This document shows, piece by piece, positions 47,791 to 61,796 of a stretch of 64,000 nucleotides of DNA (positions within the stretch are counted from its first letter, which is position 1; each line of letters begins with the position of its first letter). The notes under the pieces are model-generated. The model saw only the letters and a program-made list of their open reading frames with translations, searched no databases and was not told the origin of the DNA. Both the position numbers and the translations under genes were made by a program. The stretch lies in the NCBI GenBank assembly GCA_002803225.1, contig NXFV01001133.1, forward strand, positions 1 through 64,000, given 5' to 3'. Source of the DNA: Gamarada debralockiae (Eukaryota > Ascomycota > Leotiomycetes > Helotiales > Hyphodiscaceae).

Positions 47791-49131
47791 TAAGAGTTGG
47801 GGCCACAGCTCGTCGCACACCTAAGCGAAAACCACAAAAATAACCCTAATTTAAATCACTCTAATGCAAATAATAATTATTTTAAGCTTGAATTAAAGTT
47901 ATATATTAATTAATAGTAGCTAATCCATGTACTTCAATTACATACTTAATTTTGCAAGTCAATTGTTCTGTATAATGCCCGAAGTCACGTGGATTAACCT
48001 GACCCCAAAGCTTTTGAAGTTCCCTATACATGTCCTCCTTATTTTTTAGTATATATAATAATTTCTTTAGCTCTTCTTTTATCTATCGCTATACCTTCTT
48101 AATTGAGTTTAAATTTGGCGAAAAAGGAGGCCAACAAAACCCCCTGATTTTATGTTAGAGTCTAGGCAATCAAGCGTTCCCCGTATAGTCCTTAGACTTA
48201 TCCTCTATAAAGATATACTCTAGACTTAACTAGTCAAACAATAGAAAAACAATAGATTGTAAGACTTGCTAGAGGTAGACCTTAAAGCAAATACCCTTCT
48301 TCTTAGGGAGCTTCTTTAAGAAGACTAATTCTAACTTATAGTCTTACCCAATTGCCCCCTAAATCATGACCAAGAACTTTCCTAACCTATAAACCGACCG
48401 CATGCAATCTATATAGCGTTTTTCATTTACTTGATATATAACCTAAATCTTTCTATATTTTCCAACCTCAAATATAGCTTCGTCTGACTATATAACCTTC
48501 CTCTAGTCTCCTCTAATCTTGCTATTAGTCTTGTGTGCTGCCTAATCTAACGTCCCCTACTACCTATAACTCAAAGCGAAATCTAATCGTTTCTTAGCTT
48601 GTTTACGTAATATATAGAGTCTCGGGCACGCAATACAGCGTCAGTAGCCTGCGCAGCGTAGTTCTTGCTGAATAGTGTAGACAAAGGCTTAGACTCCTAG
48701 CTGTATCGTAACCTAGGCGAAAGTAAGTCGATACATCGACTAGTCTTTTGTGATATAGCGAATACAACAGCGGATTTCGCGTACAGACATCAATCTATAT
48801 TAATACTCTTTCTATTTGCGCGTAGTCCTACTTGATTTATCCTTATAAATTAATCTAGCAGAGCTTCGTGGTACACTGAGTTCTTCGAATTTATCGCCCT
48901 AGGTTTTTCCGTCGCGTCGCATCTAGTGTACTCTAGCTCGTTTTGGGCTGTTCCAATTATCACTGGGCTCATGCGGTGGAGAGGATAATAGAATGTCATA
49001 ATGCATTTCAAATATTAAAAAAGAATAATTGATAGTTGTATTATTATTAAAATTTGAAGAAGATAGGTAGGAAATATTGAGGCGCATTTAATTTCACTTA
49101 AGTGTGCGGCGAGCTGTGGCCCCAACTCTTA
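47791..49131 (-). mobile_element. RIP-degraded Tc1/mariner DNA transposon with TA duplication
   Basis: Terminal inverted repeats of about 38 bp begin AGAGTTGGGGCCACAGCTCG at 47793 and end with the complement at 49129. They differ only by transitions and are flanked on both sides by TA (47791-47792, 49130-49131), the Tc1/mariner target duplication. On the minus strand near 48140-48060 the frame reads CWPPFSPNLNSIKKV, stop, R, stop, IKEELKK, a mutated SPDLNPIE.VW.WIKEELK block of a DDE transposase. W codons have become stops and D/P/E have changed by C:G to T:A, as RIP does. 1337 bp between the TAs. Its TIR sequence differs from that of the element at 4950, so it is a separate family. Confidence 0.85.
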
Positions 49132-49694
49132 CGTGGAGTCAATGCTAAGTTTGACGCGACACGACAGAACAGCGGAAACGAAAATCAAAGCAAGCCTCCG
49201 GAAGTCGTCGAGGTCAATTGCCAAGTTCAAGTGAGAAAAGAAGGCTCAGAATTGATTAAGACTTCATTATAATTTCTATTTTCAATTAATGAAACGGAAG
49301 GTAATGAAACGGACATCCCGCCACAATCTGCCCTTCAGACAGGGTCACGTAGGGAGCTGCCTGTCGTGCCCTCCCTTTTTTGGTCCTTTGGTTTTCTATT
49401 GGCGACGGCATGGAAATCCTCGGCCTAATCTCACTTGAAAATCAGTAATCTAGTAGTCGGTGACGGCTAGCAAATTGTATTGTCGCCAGGGTTGATTTTA
49501 AAAAGACATTCTGCATGGTTTCCAGAGCAAAAAGCCTAGTAATTAGCTCTCCTTTCCCTAGGGTAAATTTGGAAATTTTACAATACATGAAGTCAAAAAT
49601 TGGCTGGGTGCGAATCCTTATAATTACACCGCTGGCACGCAGACAGCCTTATTATAAGATTATTCTGCGAAATATATGCCACGAAAAGTCATGC

Positions 49695-49955
49695 GCATAC
49701 AGGGTATTTAGGTGTCTTGAAACCTGGAGCAGCCCGAGGTGACAGAAAGCCGCGCTGTAGTCTAGGCAACGCTCGCTGTAAGAGCCCCTGTAGCAATTTG
49801 GAAGCGACTAGACAAGAGACTGTTCGTCTAAGAATTTAGAGGGCTTTTGGCCGTGCACGCTAAACCTACAGGGCCTTCCAGGCTGTGATTGCATGACTTT
49901 TGGTGGTGTCCTCCGTACTGCAACCGGTTTATTATCTCAACTCCTACAGGGGAGG
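49695..49955. repeat. CCCTGTA/TACAGGG motif cluster, copy 3
   Basis: Starts ATACAGGGTATT, identical over 12 bases to the start of the cluster at 23487. It then has CCCCTGTAGC, CTACAGGGCC and CTACAGGGGAG. The arrangement is consistent with related element remnants. Confidence 0.4.
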
Positions 49956-52571
49956 AGGGTTGACAGTAAATTCATACTTTTTAGGGTAGTTTACTACCAC
50001 TTACGCCTTAACCTTATGTCCTAGGTATCATTTGGCGATCAAACGTCATAATCCCAGGAAACTCACCTTGCGGAGATCATTGAGCTCTTTCGGCCTTGTC
50101 TCTCCAATCGATGAATGCCCCCGGATGTAGGATCATAGAATAATACTGTAGTAGACAAGACAGCCTACCCAGGTTAGGTAGCTCCATGCCTCGCTCGCCT
50201 CGCTCGAGGAAGTGAGCAAAGCGGAATTCCCAAAGCAGTTGTATTGCGTCGGGGAATTGTTACTGGCGAGTCGCGGCCGCGTTTCCAGTGTCAAGCCCAT
50301 TTACAGTGCAGGGTGCTCATCATGATCTTGTTACAGATCGTACCTACGGAATCCTGGATCGGCGAGTATCTTGTTTCTAGAGCTTTCCCCACCACGGTGC
50401 GAACAGAGTTTCTAAAGGCGTTCGTGGCGGTTGATTGACCGTCAGCGAATGACGCACCTGGTCCGTACGGAGGTACCAATAACGACTTTGGTAGTTTCGT
50501 AGCTTGTGGCGTTCAACGCGATACAGTAGATTCAGAAACAGTTGAAATGAAGTATCATCGTGAGGATCGTACGACGCGAGTTGAAGAGCGGCATGAAATT
50601 ACTCTGTTAGTATTCTTGCATGGGAGGGGGTCCGGAAAGCATCTAACAAGACGGAAACGGCGCAGCAGGCGGGACATGCCTATTTTGACACCTTCGCCCC
50701 CAAACTACCGACGGCTGAAGTTTGAGTTGGTCTTCCCGATGTGCCTATGACCTTGTCCTCCCCAATTCCCATAGTTCCTTCTATCCGTACCAAGTCTGCC
50801 CGGCCCGTTGTAACAACGACGGGAGGGCATTTACAAACGTTGACTGTTGAGCGTCCCTTGTCCTGGTCTGGTTTTCATAATCAACGCCAGCCTAACATGT
50901 AAAAATCCGTCCTTATGAGTATATACCTCCGTTGTGCTGTCCGTTTTGAGCGATGCTAATCCTGACCTTGTGAGACTGTCAGATCGCAGCTTCAATCACA
51001 TCACGTTACACTTGCCTTTTGCAACTTGGATAAGTCAAATTTCCAAGTGGTATACATCTAAGTTAGACCCTCTTCAGACCCTAATGAATATTATTATCAC
51101 AGACGAGATTACTGAATTGAATGAAAATACAGGGGCAACAGGAGCAGAAAGATAATTATAACGCGGCTTTCGAGGGCCCCGCAACCAATTAAAGCCCTGA
51201 CACACATACACATAACGGTTGGTTTTATTTCCCTCCTTCTATGACTTTGGTGTTTGTTTGTTCTTTGTGGCCGGCTTTCCTCACCTCGTCTCATCGGATT
51301 GTTCCGGTCTGAACGGCCATTCAAACTTACCTCACCCGCTCTATCCGCCCCCATGATCTAACCCCCTACTGTAATTACCTGCATATGCTTGGCATAGATC
51401 AGCCCAAGACGTACCGGTATCATAGCTCCACCGCAAATATTTGCGCAAGGTCCCTGATCCTGACACTGCACCATCAAAGAGTCAATAACTAATAGAAATG
51501 TTTCAAATATCTCTAGATTAGCCATGTGTGCCTTTCAGCAAATTGGATGCCTGTGCCAGCAACTCAGGCTACACTCCGAAGTCGGTCTGCGATGATGACA
51601 ACCTCAAACTTTAGTAGCTCTGGCACGAATCTGGTTTTCAGTGTCGCGCCGGGATAAAGACAAGATATTTTGGAGCCCTCCTGAAGAAAATAAGGCGCGG
51701 GAGGAGTGCTGTTGAGAAGAGGATCGTGAAAGCCTAAGGCAGAGACTGGAGCTCTCTGCGATACATGGTTCAGAAGAGCTTGTCGTCTTCTTCAACCATA
51801 ATTGTGTCAGTTCAGGCGGGGATCCTCGCCACGAGATTACCGTAGACACCAATCTAGGTTGACTCCGGGCATGCCAGGACCCGTGCTACTCACGAGCCAG
51901 GTCCCTCACAACTTTTCCATGTTGAGCTTCAGAGTGCGAGCTAAGCAGAATTGTGTAATTGCTCGTATCAAGACGGCACATCGAAGGAGGGATCGCACGA
52001 GAGGCGTCGCGTAGTGATGCAACAGCCGCCGCTGCCATAACGGGAGTGGGAGTGGACAGGGAGCTAGGAGAATTTATTGGTTAATTCCACTTGATTCAGA
52101 AGGCCTTTGCGCCACACTTTGGGGCAATGGCCTTCAACAGTGCGACGCCGACAGGTGGACGCTGCGGCTGTAGAGCCAAGAAGAGTGAGCGAGAGACTCA
52201 CACAAAACACCTACAGCTTTGAGTGACCGCGAGTGGGTGTGACAGGAAGCTTAGGATTCGTGGAGATTACTTCCAGAAGAATCTCGAAGATCAGTACTGT
52301 ACTCCTAGGCAGTTATGCAGGATGCAGGGATGGAGCGCCCATGCAACATTGTGGCGGATTATCTGCAGGGATGCAACTCGATGCACTACCTGAACGGTTC
52401 GTTGCAACCCTTCCACCGGAACCGATGCTGGAAAGGCCCGAGAAAGTTGAGCAGGTGACCTTTCCAGCTGCATATGGAACGTACCTGGGGTTGGTTAGGG
52501 AAACGTATTTTGACAGGTTTCTTGCCTGAGGCGGGTTGTGCACAGATAATGATGCCGTCCCACCAGCTGCC

Positions 52572-52829
52572 AGCGCTGTTTGGCAACAGAAAACTCTTCA
52601 GATCATCGCTCAGATTATTTAACCAGATTGTTGCGGCCAAACGAGATTGTTTTCGTCGACAATCTGGAAATGTTTTTTTTGTATGGCAGATTATTCGAAA
52701 AAGAGAAACTCCTTCAAAGGAGTTTCTCCAAATTACGATAATCCAGATTATTACAACAATCGCTAACATTTTGACCGATAATCAGCACAGATTCGTCCAG
52801 ATTGCCGCAGCCAAACAGGGCCTTACTGA
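52572..52829. mobile_element. Possible MITE/fold-back element with central hairpin
   Basis: The outer ends CAGCGCTGTTTGGC (52572) and GCCAAACAGGGCC (52810) are inverted. An internal CCAGATTGTTGCGGCCAAACG (52623) repeats as CCAGATTGCCGCAGCCAAAC (52797). A perfect 12-bp hairpin GAGAAACTCCTT-CA-AAGGAGTTTCTC sits at 52703-52728. There is no coding capacity. The size and nested repeats fit a small non-autonomous DNA element; target duplication not established. Confidence 0.4.
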
Positions 52830-53431
52830 GATCTTCGAAATGAGACACCATTTCGATATTTCCTTTTTTTGCAGTGTCTGTGCAAGAGATTTCAACAGAT
52901 TGGAGACCTTAAGACAATCTTAACCTCGCAGTACCTACCTATTTAGAATAATGACGCCAACAGTCTTCCACTTTGGGCTGACCTTGGATCTGCAGACGTT
53001 CCCGTGCAGAATAGATCCCTACTGCACTACTGCAGAATATATCCCTGCAGAGAAGCCCAGGAAGGCGCCATGCTTCGCTAAAACTAGGGTGCCAGTTCTT
53101 GGGGACTTATCAGGGCATGAGTAATCCGTGATGAGGTCCCTTAAGTCTTCCTCTCTTCTATATACTTCACGCTCTTTCAAGCAAACTTCTCATTCACGCT
53201 CACCAGCATTGAATTGCCTATTAGTTTTCAAATCTCGCGTTCTTCGTCTATCATTCTTGTCGACAAATTCTGCGTATTTCCTACCGCACATTCTCACATT
53301 GAACGAACTTGAAGCCACAAGTTCGAGCTGTCAACGTCCGTAATTCGCCATCCTTCACCCCGAGAAAGTCAAAGCTCCTTGATTCGTGACTCAAGCGCGC
53401 GCGAATCTTCTACGCCGAACCTCGGGACGTC

Positions 53432-55455
53432 ATGTTTTCTAAATCAGACAGAGATTTGATGGATGGAGAGCAGATTGCCGCCAAGTCCTCGCAGGTCAAC
53501 TACGAGCATTGTGGAAGAGATTATAAAATTACTCTGGTGACCTTGAAGAAACCGATCGGATACCTATTTCCTTGCTTCGCTCCGCCGTCGATAACAGACT
53601 CGTCAGATCTACAACTAACACAATCGGTACCTGCGCGACATTCGCGCTCCTTCAGGTCGACCCACGCTAATGTCTCTTCCTGCATTCCGAGTCGGGCTAT
53701 CTCAACCGCAACATCTAGTCATGCCTCAGCCGACCCTAAGAAGACGTTCCCGGCGTCGAGCCATACTGCACCGGTCCGAGACAGCGACCCGCCCTCTCCT
53801 GCCATCAGTCAATTGGCCACCAATTCAACCGATTTTACGAACTCGAGCGTTCAACAATTGCTTCCAGGCGATGATACCCCAGAGGTGACTCGTCAGAAGA
53901 GTGGGCTGTTCAGTTACATCCGAGAGATATTCAACTCAAGTCGTTTCCGAGAGATCTTCTATCTCAGATTGCCCAGGCAGGGCCAGGCGGCCGAGCTTGA
54001 GGATACTCACAAGGCTAGTGTCTAGCTATTTATTAATTCAGACTTTCAAATGCTGATGTTTCTTAGGTGCGTCGCGAGAAAGACGCTCAGGCCGTCCGTC
54101 AGGCCCTCCTCGAACCAAATGCCAAAGATCGTTTGGCCATTGCAATTATCGCTTCACAGGACTCAAACCAACATATTATTTTCGAAGATATCTCACACGA
54201 ACCTCCCATTATCTCAGCATTAACTTATGAAGATTCACAAACGAGTCTCGTGACTGCCCAAGTACTCACGGAAGGAAGTGATCTGCTCGGCGATTCGTTC
54301 TCCCAAGAAAGTTCTTCTCCGAGGCGTTCAAACAAGCATGTCAGCTACCAATCTCTTCAGAGTTGCACCAGCTATGATTCGAACTCAGCAGATACCCTAC
54401 ATGATGACACCCATCGAGACCCTTACAAAACCCCCATCAGAATCTACTTGCCCGAAAGCAACCGTGAAATATGGGCGAATACGGATGCGAGTTTTGATTC
54501 CCAAAGCGACGACAGCCATATCTCTCCCGTCGTTTTGCGAGAACTAGGGTTTGATGTAGCTTTGGATTTAACCATTTCTCGTACTCTTCAAAGACTCGGG
54601 ATCATAGCCCCGCGTAACCTAATCGTACCAACAAAGTATTCGGCAATAGGCAGCGCCGGTGGAATTGTTCCCGCTCAAGGAAGGATTTTACTCACCTGGA
54701 AAGCAAACACGAGCGAAGATCCCCATACCACCGTCTTCTTTGTAGGCCCGGAAAGTGTGCCATACCGAGTCCTGATTGGTAGGGACTTCCTCATTCCATC
54801 CAAGGGAGAGCCACGAATGAAATTGTCGTTGGTCAACTTAAGAAATCACAGGACCAAAGGTAAGTCACAACCACTGTTTGCTGTATCAGTCTAATAATTA
54901 GTAGAAGAGAGAAGACAAGCAGAGTGTGCCAGAAGAAGACATGCCAGTGACATAGCAGAGAACGAAAAGGATAAACAAATGTACGCCGAGTCACAACGGT
55001 CCAATGGTATTCCTTTGCCTGGGCCTGTTTCGATGCAAAACCAGACCGGCTTGCCACCTCACTCCTACCAAAATTACCAACAATCCCCCCCACAAACATC
55101 ACAACCCTCCTCATACCAGCAACGCTTTCCCTCAGCACCTACTCAGCTTCCGCCAGTCCAACATCAACCACAGTACCCCTTCGCATCGCCTCAAGCTCCA
55201 CTATATTTCCAGTCATCATTCGCCATGCCACAGCAGCCTCACTATCCATTGCAACAACAGTATCCTCCGCTTTCAAGCCCTCTCTGGGCGGCGCAACAGC
55301 CGCAACCTTTGCAGCCCTCTACCCCAGTCGCAATGAATCCTTCCACCCAACCGCAACCGTATCCTCCGCAACAGCAACCTCTTACCCGGTCCTCACACCA
55401 CCATTCGGCGCAACAGCAACCATATCCTAGATCACAGCAAGATCCTACAATTTAG
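53432..55455 (+). CDS. Retropepsin-like domain protein with Gln/Pro-rich tail, 644 aa
   Basis: Exons 53432-54019, 54067-54859, 54902-55455. The N-terminus (~190 residues) is Ser/Thr-rich and unfamiliar. Residues ~317-432 look like a retropepsin fold: IRIYLPESNREIWANTDAS, SPVVLRELGFDVALDL, APRNLIVPT, TVFFVGPESVPYRVLIGRDFLI. The last part is the usual h-h-G-R/D-FL end of aspartic proteases of this type. The expected D-T/S-G triad reads DAS, so catalysis is doubtful. The C-terminal ~150 residues are Gln/Pro-rich (QQQYPPL, PQPYPPQQQPL), after an Arg/Glu-rich stretch. Such proteins recur in filamentous ascomycetes, possibly derived from retroelement proteases. The first donor (GTCTAG) is atypical but is the one that keeps the frame. 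Confidence 0.65.
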
Positions 55456-56210
55456 CCTCATTCTGGCCACTGGACCTAGATAACGTATGCAAACCGACAT
55501 CCGGTACCGAGGTCTCGGAATTGCTACCGAAGTCTCGAGATATCTGCTGCATGAGTTGTCATGTACCGCGATATCATGTCTGATACGTGATGTTTGGTGG
55601 ACTTGCCCAGTGGCATTGGAGGTTGGCTCGAGGTAGACAAAATTTAGCACTCTAATCAACCAATAACCCTACATAATGCTACATTGTTCATCTATATATC
55701 CAGTAAATTTGCCATATATATCTTCCATCTTTTACACTTTTACGTCTTGAAATTTCTGTATCTGTTTGTCTCTTTGTAGCTATCAGTTGTGGACTGATCA
55801 AATGCTTCCAAGCTTCACCGGCCGACTCTTTAAAGCCTCGATATCGGGCATTTTCTGGGGAATTTATTCTCCGAACTGCAAGTGTCATTTTCCTGAACAG
55901 CACAAGATTAGTTTTGAACAAACAATTGAAGTCGTCCTTCGCTGAAAGTATGCAGGAGGTATGGTCACGTGGTGCGTTGTGACAGGATCAGAAAGAATGT
56001 CTCTTCAGTTGCTATGAATAGCGCTACAAAGTCATTATCGCTTCATTTAAAGTCTATGTCGTGCACCACCTAGATTCTGTAGAAATATCCCAACCAGTCA
56101 TAATAGTGCCTACGTAGAAATCTGTCTCCACTGCGACCGTCAACGCACCTCTCAGTCTCAGTAGCAACCAAAGTAGTATCCACTATACCCACAGGCTATA
56201 TAGAATTACA
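55456..56210. other. Convergent 3' flanks
   Basis: 755 bp between the ends of a plus-strand and a minus-strand gene. Contains GTCACGTGGTG at about 55965. No gene supported. Confidence 0.45.
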
Positions 56211-57211
56211 TCAATAGATATTGGGGTACGTAGATCCAATGAAAACAACCTGAACAGCCGCAAAGCTAGCAAGGTTAGCCCCAAAGCAACATATGAACGG
56301 CACGGAACTTACGCAGCGGTTGCAGCAAAGACATCACTTCGTCTCGCATTCGTCAAAAGCGTAAGAAACAGCGAGAACACTACCGTAAAAGCAGCCATAG
56401 CGCCCAGTCGAGCTCTCATCTCCGTCACCTCATACAAGATGATAATCGAAGATACAATCAACAGTGATGCCAGCGTAGCAGCGATGACTGACGCCCCATA
56501 CAAGACTATCGAATCACTGTAGGAAATCTCATTACTGTCAATGGATTGACGCTTGTAGGTGCGGCCTAGCAGTCTGTGGTAACATGGGATCAGCGTTTCT
56601 ATGACCCATCGCGAAAAGGGATCGAGTTCATTTTGGTGTCGAAGAGCAAGCAAGTCTGTGGACTGCACCCAATCGCGGTCTGTGCCGATCAAGGGAAAGT
56701 TTCCTCCTTTGGGATCTTCCAGCCAGTTACGGAGGTTCTTCAAATCAAAGGACTCGGGTCGAGGTAGGGCTGAAATGCCAGCTTGTTGCAGAACGAGTTC
56801 ATCTGCATCGTTATCAGCATATTATCCCATCAGATAGTATAGAAGATGAGAGCGTCACATACTGTATTCTCTCAACACAACACGGAGTCTCATCGCAAGT
56901 GCCATTTGAGGACTCATGCATCCATCACCCCCAACGATGCTAAGCCAGTCCCAATCACGCGCGAATCGGGACTGCGGATCGCAGGACGGGGTTTGGGCAG
57001 CGGCGGCTTCTTGCTGGCGCAGCTGCTTCTCGAGGGAGATCAGCTCAGCTTGGTAGTAGAGAAGATTTTGAGTGTTTAGAGCTGAAAAACGTCGCAGGAT
57101 GGTCATTGAGGGACTTTTGCTCATATATTCTGATAGTGTTGGGTAGCCTTTCTGTAAAGGTGGCTCTGAGAAGTCCTCGGGTGAGATGCTATCATCTGTT
57201 GTGGAAGTCAT
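56211..57211 (-). CDS. DUF6594-type membrane protein, 297 aa
   Basis: Three exons on the minus strand: 57211-56863, 56802-56313, 56265-56211. The N-terminal domain has the family pattern GYPTLSEYMSKSPSMTILRRF, then SALNTQNLLYYQAELISLEKQL. In mid-protein comes LREYNELVLQQAGI across the first splice, and WVIETLIPCYHRLLG. The C-terminus has three hydrophobic segments (VLYGASVIAATLASLLIVSS, LGAMAAFTVVFSLFLTLLT, VFAATAAFAAVQVVFIGS). The last 55-nt exon restores the expected FAATAA.AAVxVVFxG ending; without it the protein stops abruptly. DUF6594 proteins are widespread in Pezizomycotina and of unknown function. Introns are 60 and 47 nt. Confidence 0.85.
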
Positions 57212-57571
57212 GCCTCGGTCAGGTTTTGAGATGATGAATGAGATAATAGATGAGACGATATAAATCCCGATATGGGCATTCGAGGAGGCGACGTTGAGTC
57301 TCTGAGCAAAGGAATGTTGTGGTGATTATATGCATGCTTGATCTTTGCGCTCCAAGGAACTCGGTGGCTTTTACCCGAGACTGTGATTCGAGAAATAAAC
57401 AGTGTGTATGGAGAACTATCTTATATGGCGATGGGGCGTAGATTACCCTCGTGGGAAATTATTAGTTGTTGATGAGTCGTGGGTATCGGTCGTTGGCTGC
57501 CTGCTTTTGCCTTCCATTGTGGTTCGCAATTCCCCAATACTCAGCCTTGCGCACCTTGGATTTCACTCGAT
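57212..57571. other. Short intergenic, 5' flank of the DUF6594 gene
   Basis: 360 bp; nothing recognised. Overlapping plus-strand frames at 57402-57727 run antisense into the GMC relic. Confidence 0.45.
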
Positions 57572-58936
<1,365 letters not shown>

Positions 58937-58939
58937 TGC

Positions 58940-59460
58940 AGAACTACCGTATTAATTGCTTTATAAGACCCCTTCTCAGTATAAGACCCCCAGTTTATAA
59001 GAGCTGGGTTTTTTAAGGCCACGTGAAGTCAGATTATACCAGAGCTTATACATAGGGTTCAATTAGGGGCTCCATTACCCCCTTAGACCTATCATTTTAG
59101 GCTCTATTTAATGCAGCATAACCCTACTGAAAATGCTGTGTTCTTGCTGTATTTATGTGAAAATTCCGATGTATTGAATATAAAGTATTATAGTAATTAT
59201 AAGTCAAAAGGAAACTATAAAGCAGACCCATTATTCGCAGTCCTAGAGGTCATGACCCAATATGAAAAGATAGACACTCTCCCACGTATTCTACACCTAA
59301 TCAACATCTATAAAGTCATCTACCTGTACATCCTCCTTATCTTCATCAGGGTCGAACTCTTTATCATCGTCAGGATCAAATCGAGCATTAGATTCATTAT
59401 CAGACTCAGTCGTAGCGTAGCTCTCGTCCTCCTCTACCTCCCAAAACAAGTGTGGTAAGC
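58940..59460 (-). mobile_element. Pogo/Tigger-like DNA transposon remnant, 3' end
   Basis: On the minus strand 59428-59290 an acidic tail is encoded (VEEDESYATTESDNESN, DPDDDKEFDPDEDKED, DDFIDVD, stop). Such tails end many fungal DDE_1/pogo-type transposases. An AT-rich 3' part follows, and repeated GGGGTCTTATA units lie at 58945-59000 where the GMC relic starts. No catalytic core was seen. The assignment is tentative. Confidence 0.35.
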
Positions 59461-61796
59461 CATTTGCAACCTCTTATTTCTGTGTGACCTCTCCTGAATA
59501 CGGGCTGAAAGTTGGATGTCTTGCCGCATCTAACACACAAACAGGTTCATGGCAAATGAAGCCTTTCGGCGTTCTGGTTGGGAGGAAGAATCTGGTTTAA
59601 GATGAATAAGGATTTTATGACTCGAAAAGGCGTTGGGAGGATTCTCAGAATGCATGGGTTGCGCGTGAACAAAATTGACATTCTTTCTATCTACTCATTC
59701 TACGTCAATGTTCACCCTTCAAATCCTCAAATCTTTTGCTCTCTAGGAAATTACCGTATAACTATAGGTTCTAAAAGTCCGTGAACATTGAGAGTGTGAG
59801 CATATAGGGTGTTGATGGGGCAGCAGAGACATGGAAGCCTCGACAAGCTACTCACAAGAGAGAGTGACACGGATTCTCTGACAGCCACAGATGCGATACG
59901 AATTGTCTATTCGGCCTAGAAGGAAAGTATGCAAGCAAAATGGAGGAGATTGGACGTTCAATTGGTCTGACAAAGGAAGAACTGATGAAGATAGCTGATG
60001 AAGAATCCCTGAAGTGGGCCCGAGAGAGTGAGCGCGTAGAGTATGAACCTCTTGCAGACGGGAAGGCCCAGGCTCGTACCGCCTTTTCGGAATTAGATAA
60101 CGTCAATTCGTGAGGCACCGAGCTTGACTCCTGGGCCGGACCGCAATGCAAAAAGGATCAGGCCAAGGTGCTTTTGCAAATCTTCTGGGACATTGAATTC
60201 GGATGATGTGATAAACCTGGAAGACGCTGACCCAAAATTGAGTCGAAGATATCACCGGAGAGACAGAGAATATCTTTCTGCATTTGATAAAGTGGATAAG
60301 TAAAGCACCCATGCCCGCTATATAGGGTGTTAATGGGAAGGAAGGGTATAGACTCTATGAAGACAAATGATCCAATCAACCGAGTCAATTATTTGAGGTG
60401 CATTGAACTATCTCTATCTTTTTACCTCTCACTTGAAGTGACGTTAAATTGCGAGCGAATCATTCATGTCAGCGAGCTTGTCACTGCCTCCTTGTAAATT
60501 GACTTGCGTACAGCAGATTAGCAGCGATCCCAGAAAGTGACAAGAAAATGGCATAACCTGTACCAACTGGACCTTCAATGTATAAACACACTTGAGTAAC
60601 CGTTTACGCTTGCCATGACGCCATGTGACCGACGCGCTGGTGACCAATCCTCGTCGTTTAAATATTTCCCAAATTTCCAGTGCCACCTAATTCACCATGA
60701 ACAACACCAAATGGCAGAGACCGAATTCTAGTTAATAAACTTCTCGCCTCTCACGGCGGAACTTTCTTCCCGGATTTTTGATATTTTTGTTCCGTATGAC
60801 TATTTTATACCGTACTTAGCTTCCAGAGCTTACTCGCACTTCGCGCAATGCACCACATCTCTTTCTACTATATACATGGTCCGTCATCCTCATAGACATT
60901 CTATCACCACGACAACAAGTCCCCAGACATTGGCTTGAAGCAGCTCGATTGTTCCCGTTGACGTGCTTTCAGGATTGCCGAGACTAGTGAAAGCTTACAT
61001 GTGAAACATTGTGAATACATGACCCGCACCGCGACACCTGCTTCTACAAGCTAGCTGCTACAGGCCGATAACAAGGTGCCTATCGATGCGGAACGCCACA
61101 AAACCGAGCATAGTCATTTCGGCCTGCCAAAAGGGGCATGTAATAACGAATGCGATCCATGTAGTGCTGGGGACTGGACATGACTCTTCTACAATCGCGC
61201 AAGTCCTCTTACTAATATTCAGCGAAGGATACGAGTAGCCGTTAACGAGCCATGTGTATAGGCATAGGGATAGAAACTAGCGCCCCGGTCCAGGCTTATC
61301 TTGTCAAGCGACTAACCTTAATCTTAACCTAATCGTGCTTAAGAGGATTCCCAAGGGGCTTGTTGGCCCCGCTGCCCCTTCATCTCCATCGTTTCTGCTA
61401 GGCAGAACGTGCAGACAATGACTGACATCAGTCGATCATCACTAGCTGCAGGGTGCTGCAAGGCAGCGCCAGGTTCCCTCATCACTCAACCCTTGCATGG
61501 CTACCCCTCTCTGTTGCTGCCGTCCGGGCCCGGGCTATCAGCTTATCTGGGCAGGCATCACGATGTACCTGCCGCCAGATCTATGGTATCTCGATTGGGT
61601 TGTTCCGCAAGAACGCCCCTCCGACGTCGAGTTGCTACCTCTAGACTGGCTCGGACTTCCTCTTCTATGAGCTGCCTGGTTAGCATTAGTCGTAGGATGG
61701 ATGAACGCCACGATTTCTTCCCCACAAGCATCAATTCTCGAACGTCTCCAGGGAGCACAATGAGAGTATCTCCATCGCCGAGGTGGCCGTGAAGAT
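59461..61796. other. 2.3-kb interval without a confident gene
   Basis: A plus-strand frame of 59 codons at 59936-60112 (MEEIGRSIGLTKEELMKIADEE..) is protein-like but isolated. The rest shows no domain. Frames at 61409-61929 on both strands overlap each other across the upstream region of the protease gene. Confidence 0.4.

Larger units (their letters stand above)
49132..53431. other. 4.3-kb gene-free, repeat-bearing interval
   Basis: Holds the third CCCTGTA cluster and a fold-back element at 52572-52829. A piece at 50547-50750 (ITLLVFLHGRGSG .. KFELVFPM) faintly resembles the LHGRG..FVFP start of fungal acyl-protein-thioesterase-like hydrolases, interrupted after ~60 codons. No intact gene was found; frames at 52233-52529 and 52474-52923 overlap the fold-back repeat. 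Confidence 0.4.

Noticed and set aside
52474..52923. 149-codon open frame
   Set aside because: It runs straight through the inverted/direct repeat structure at 52572-52829, so the open frame is a by-product of the element.
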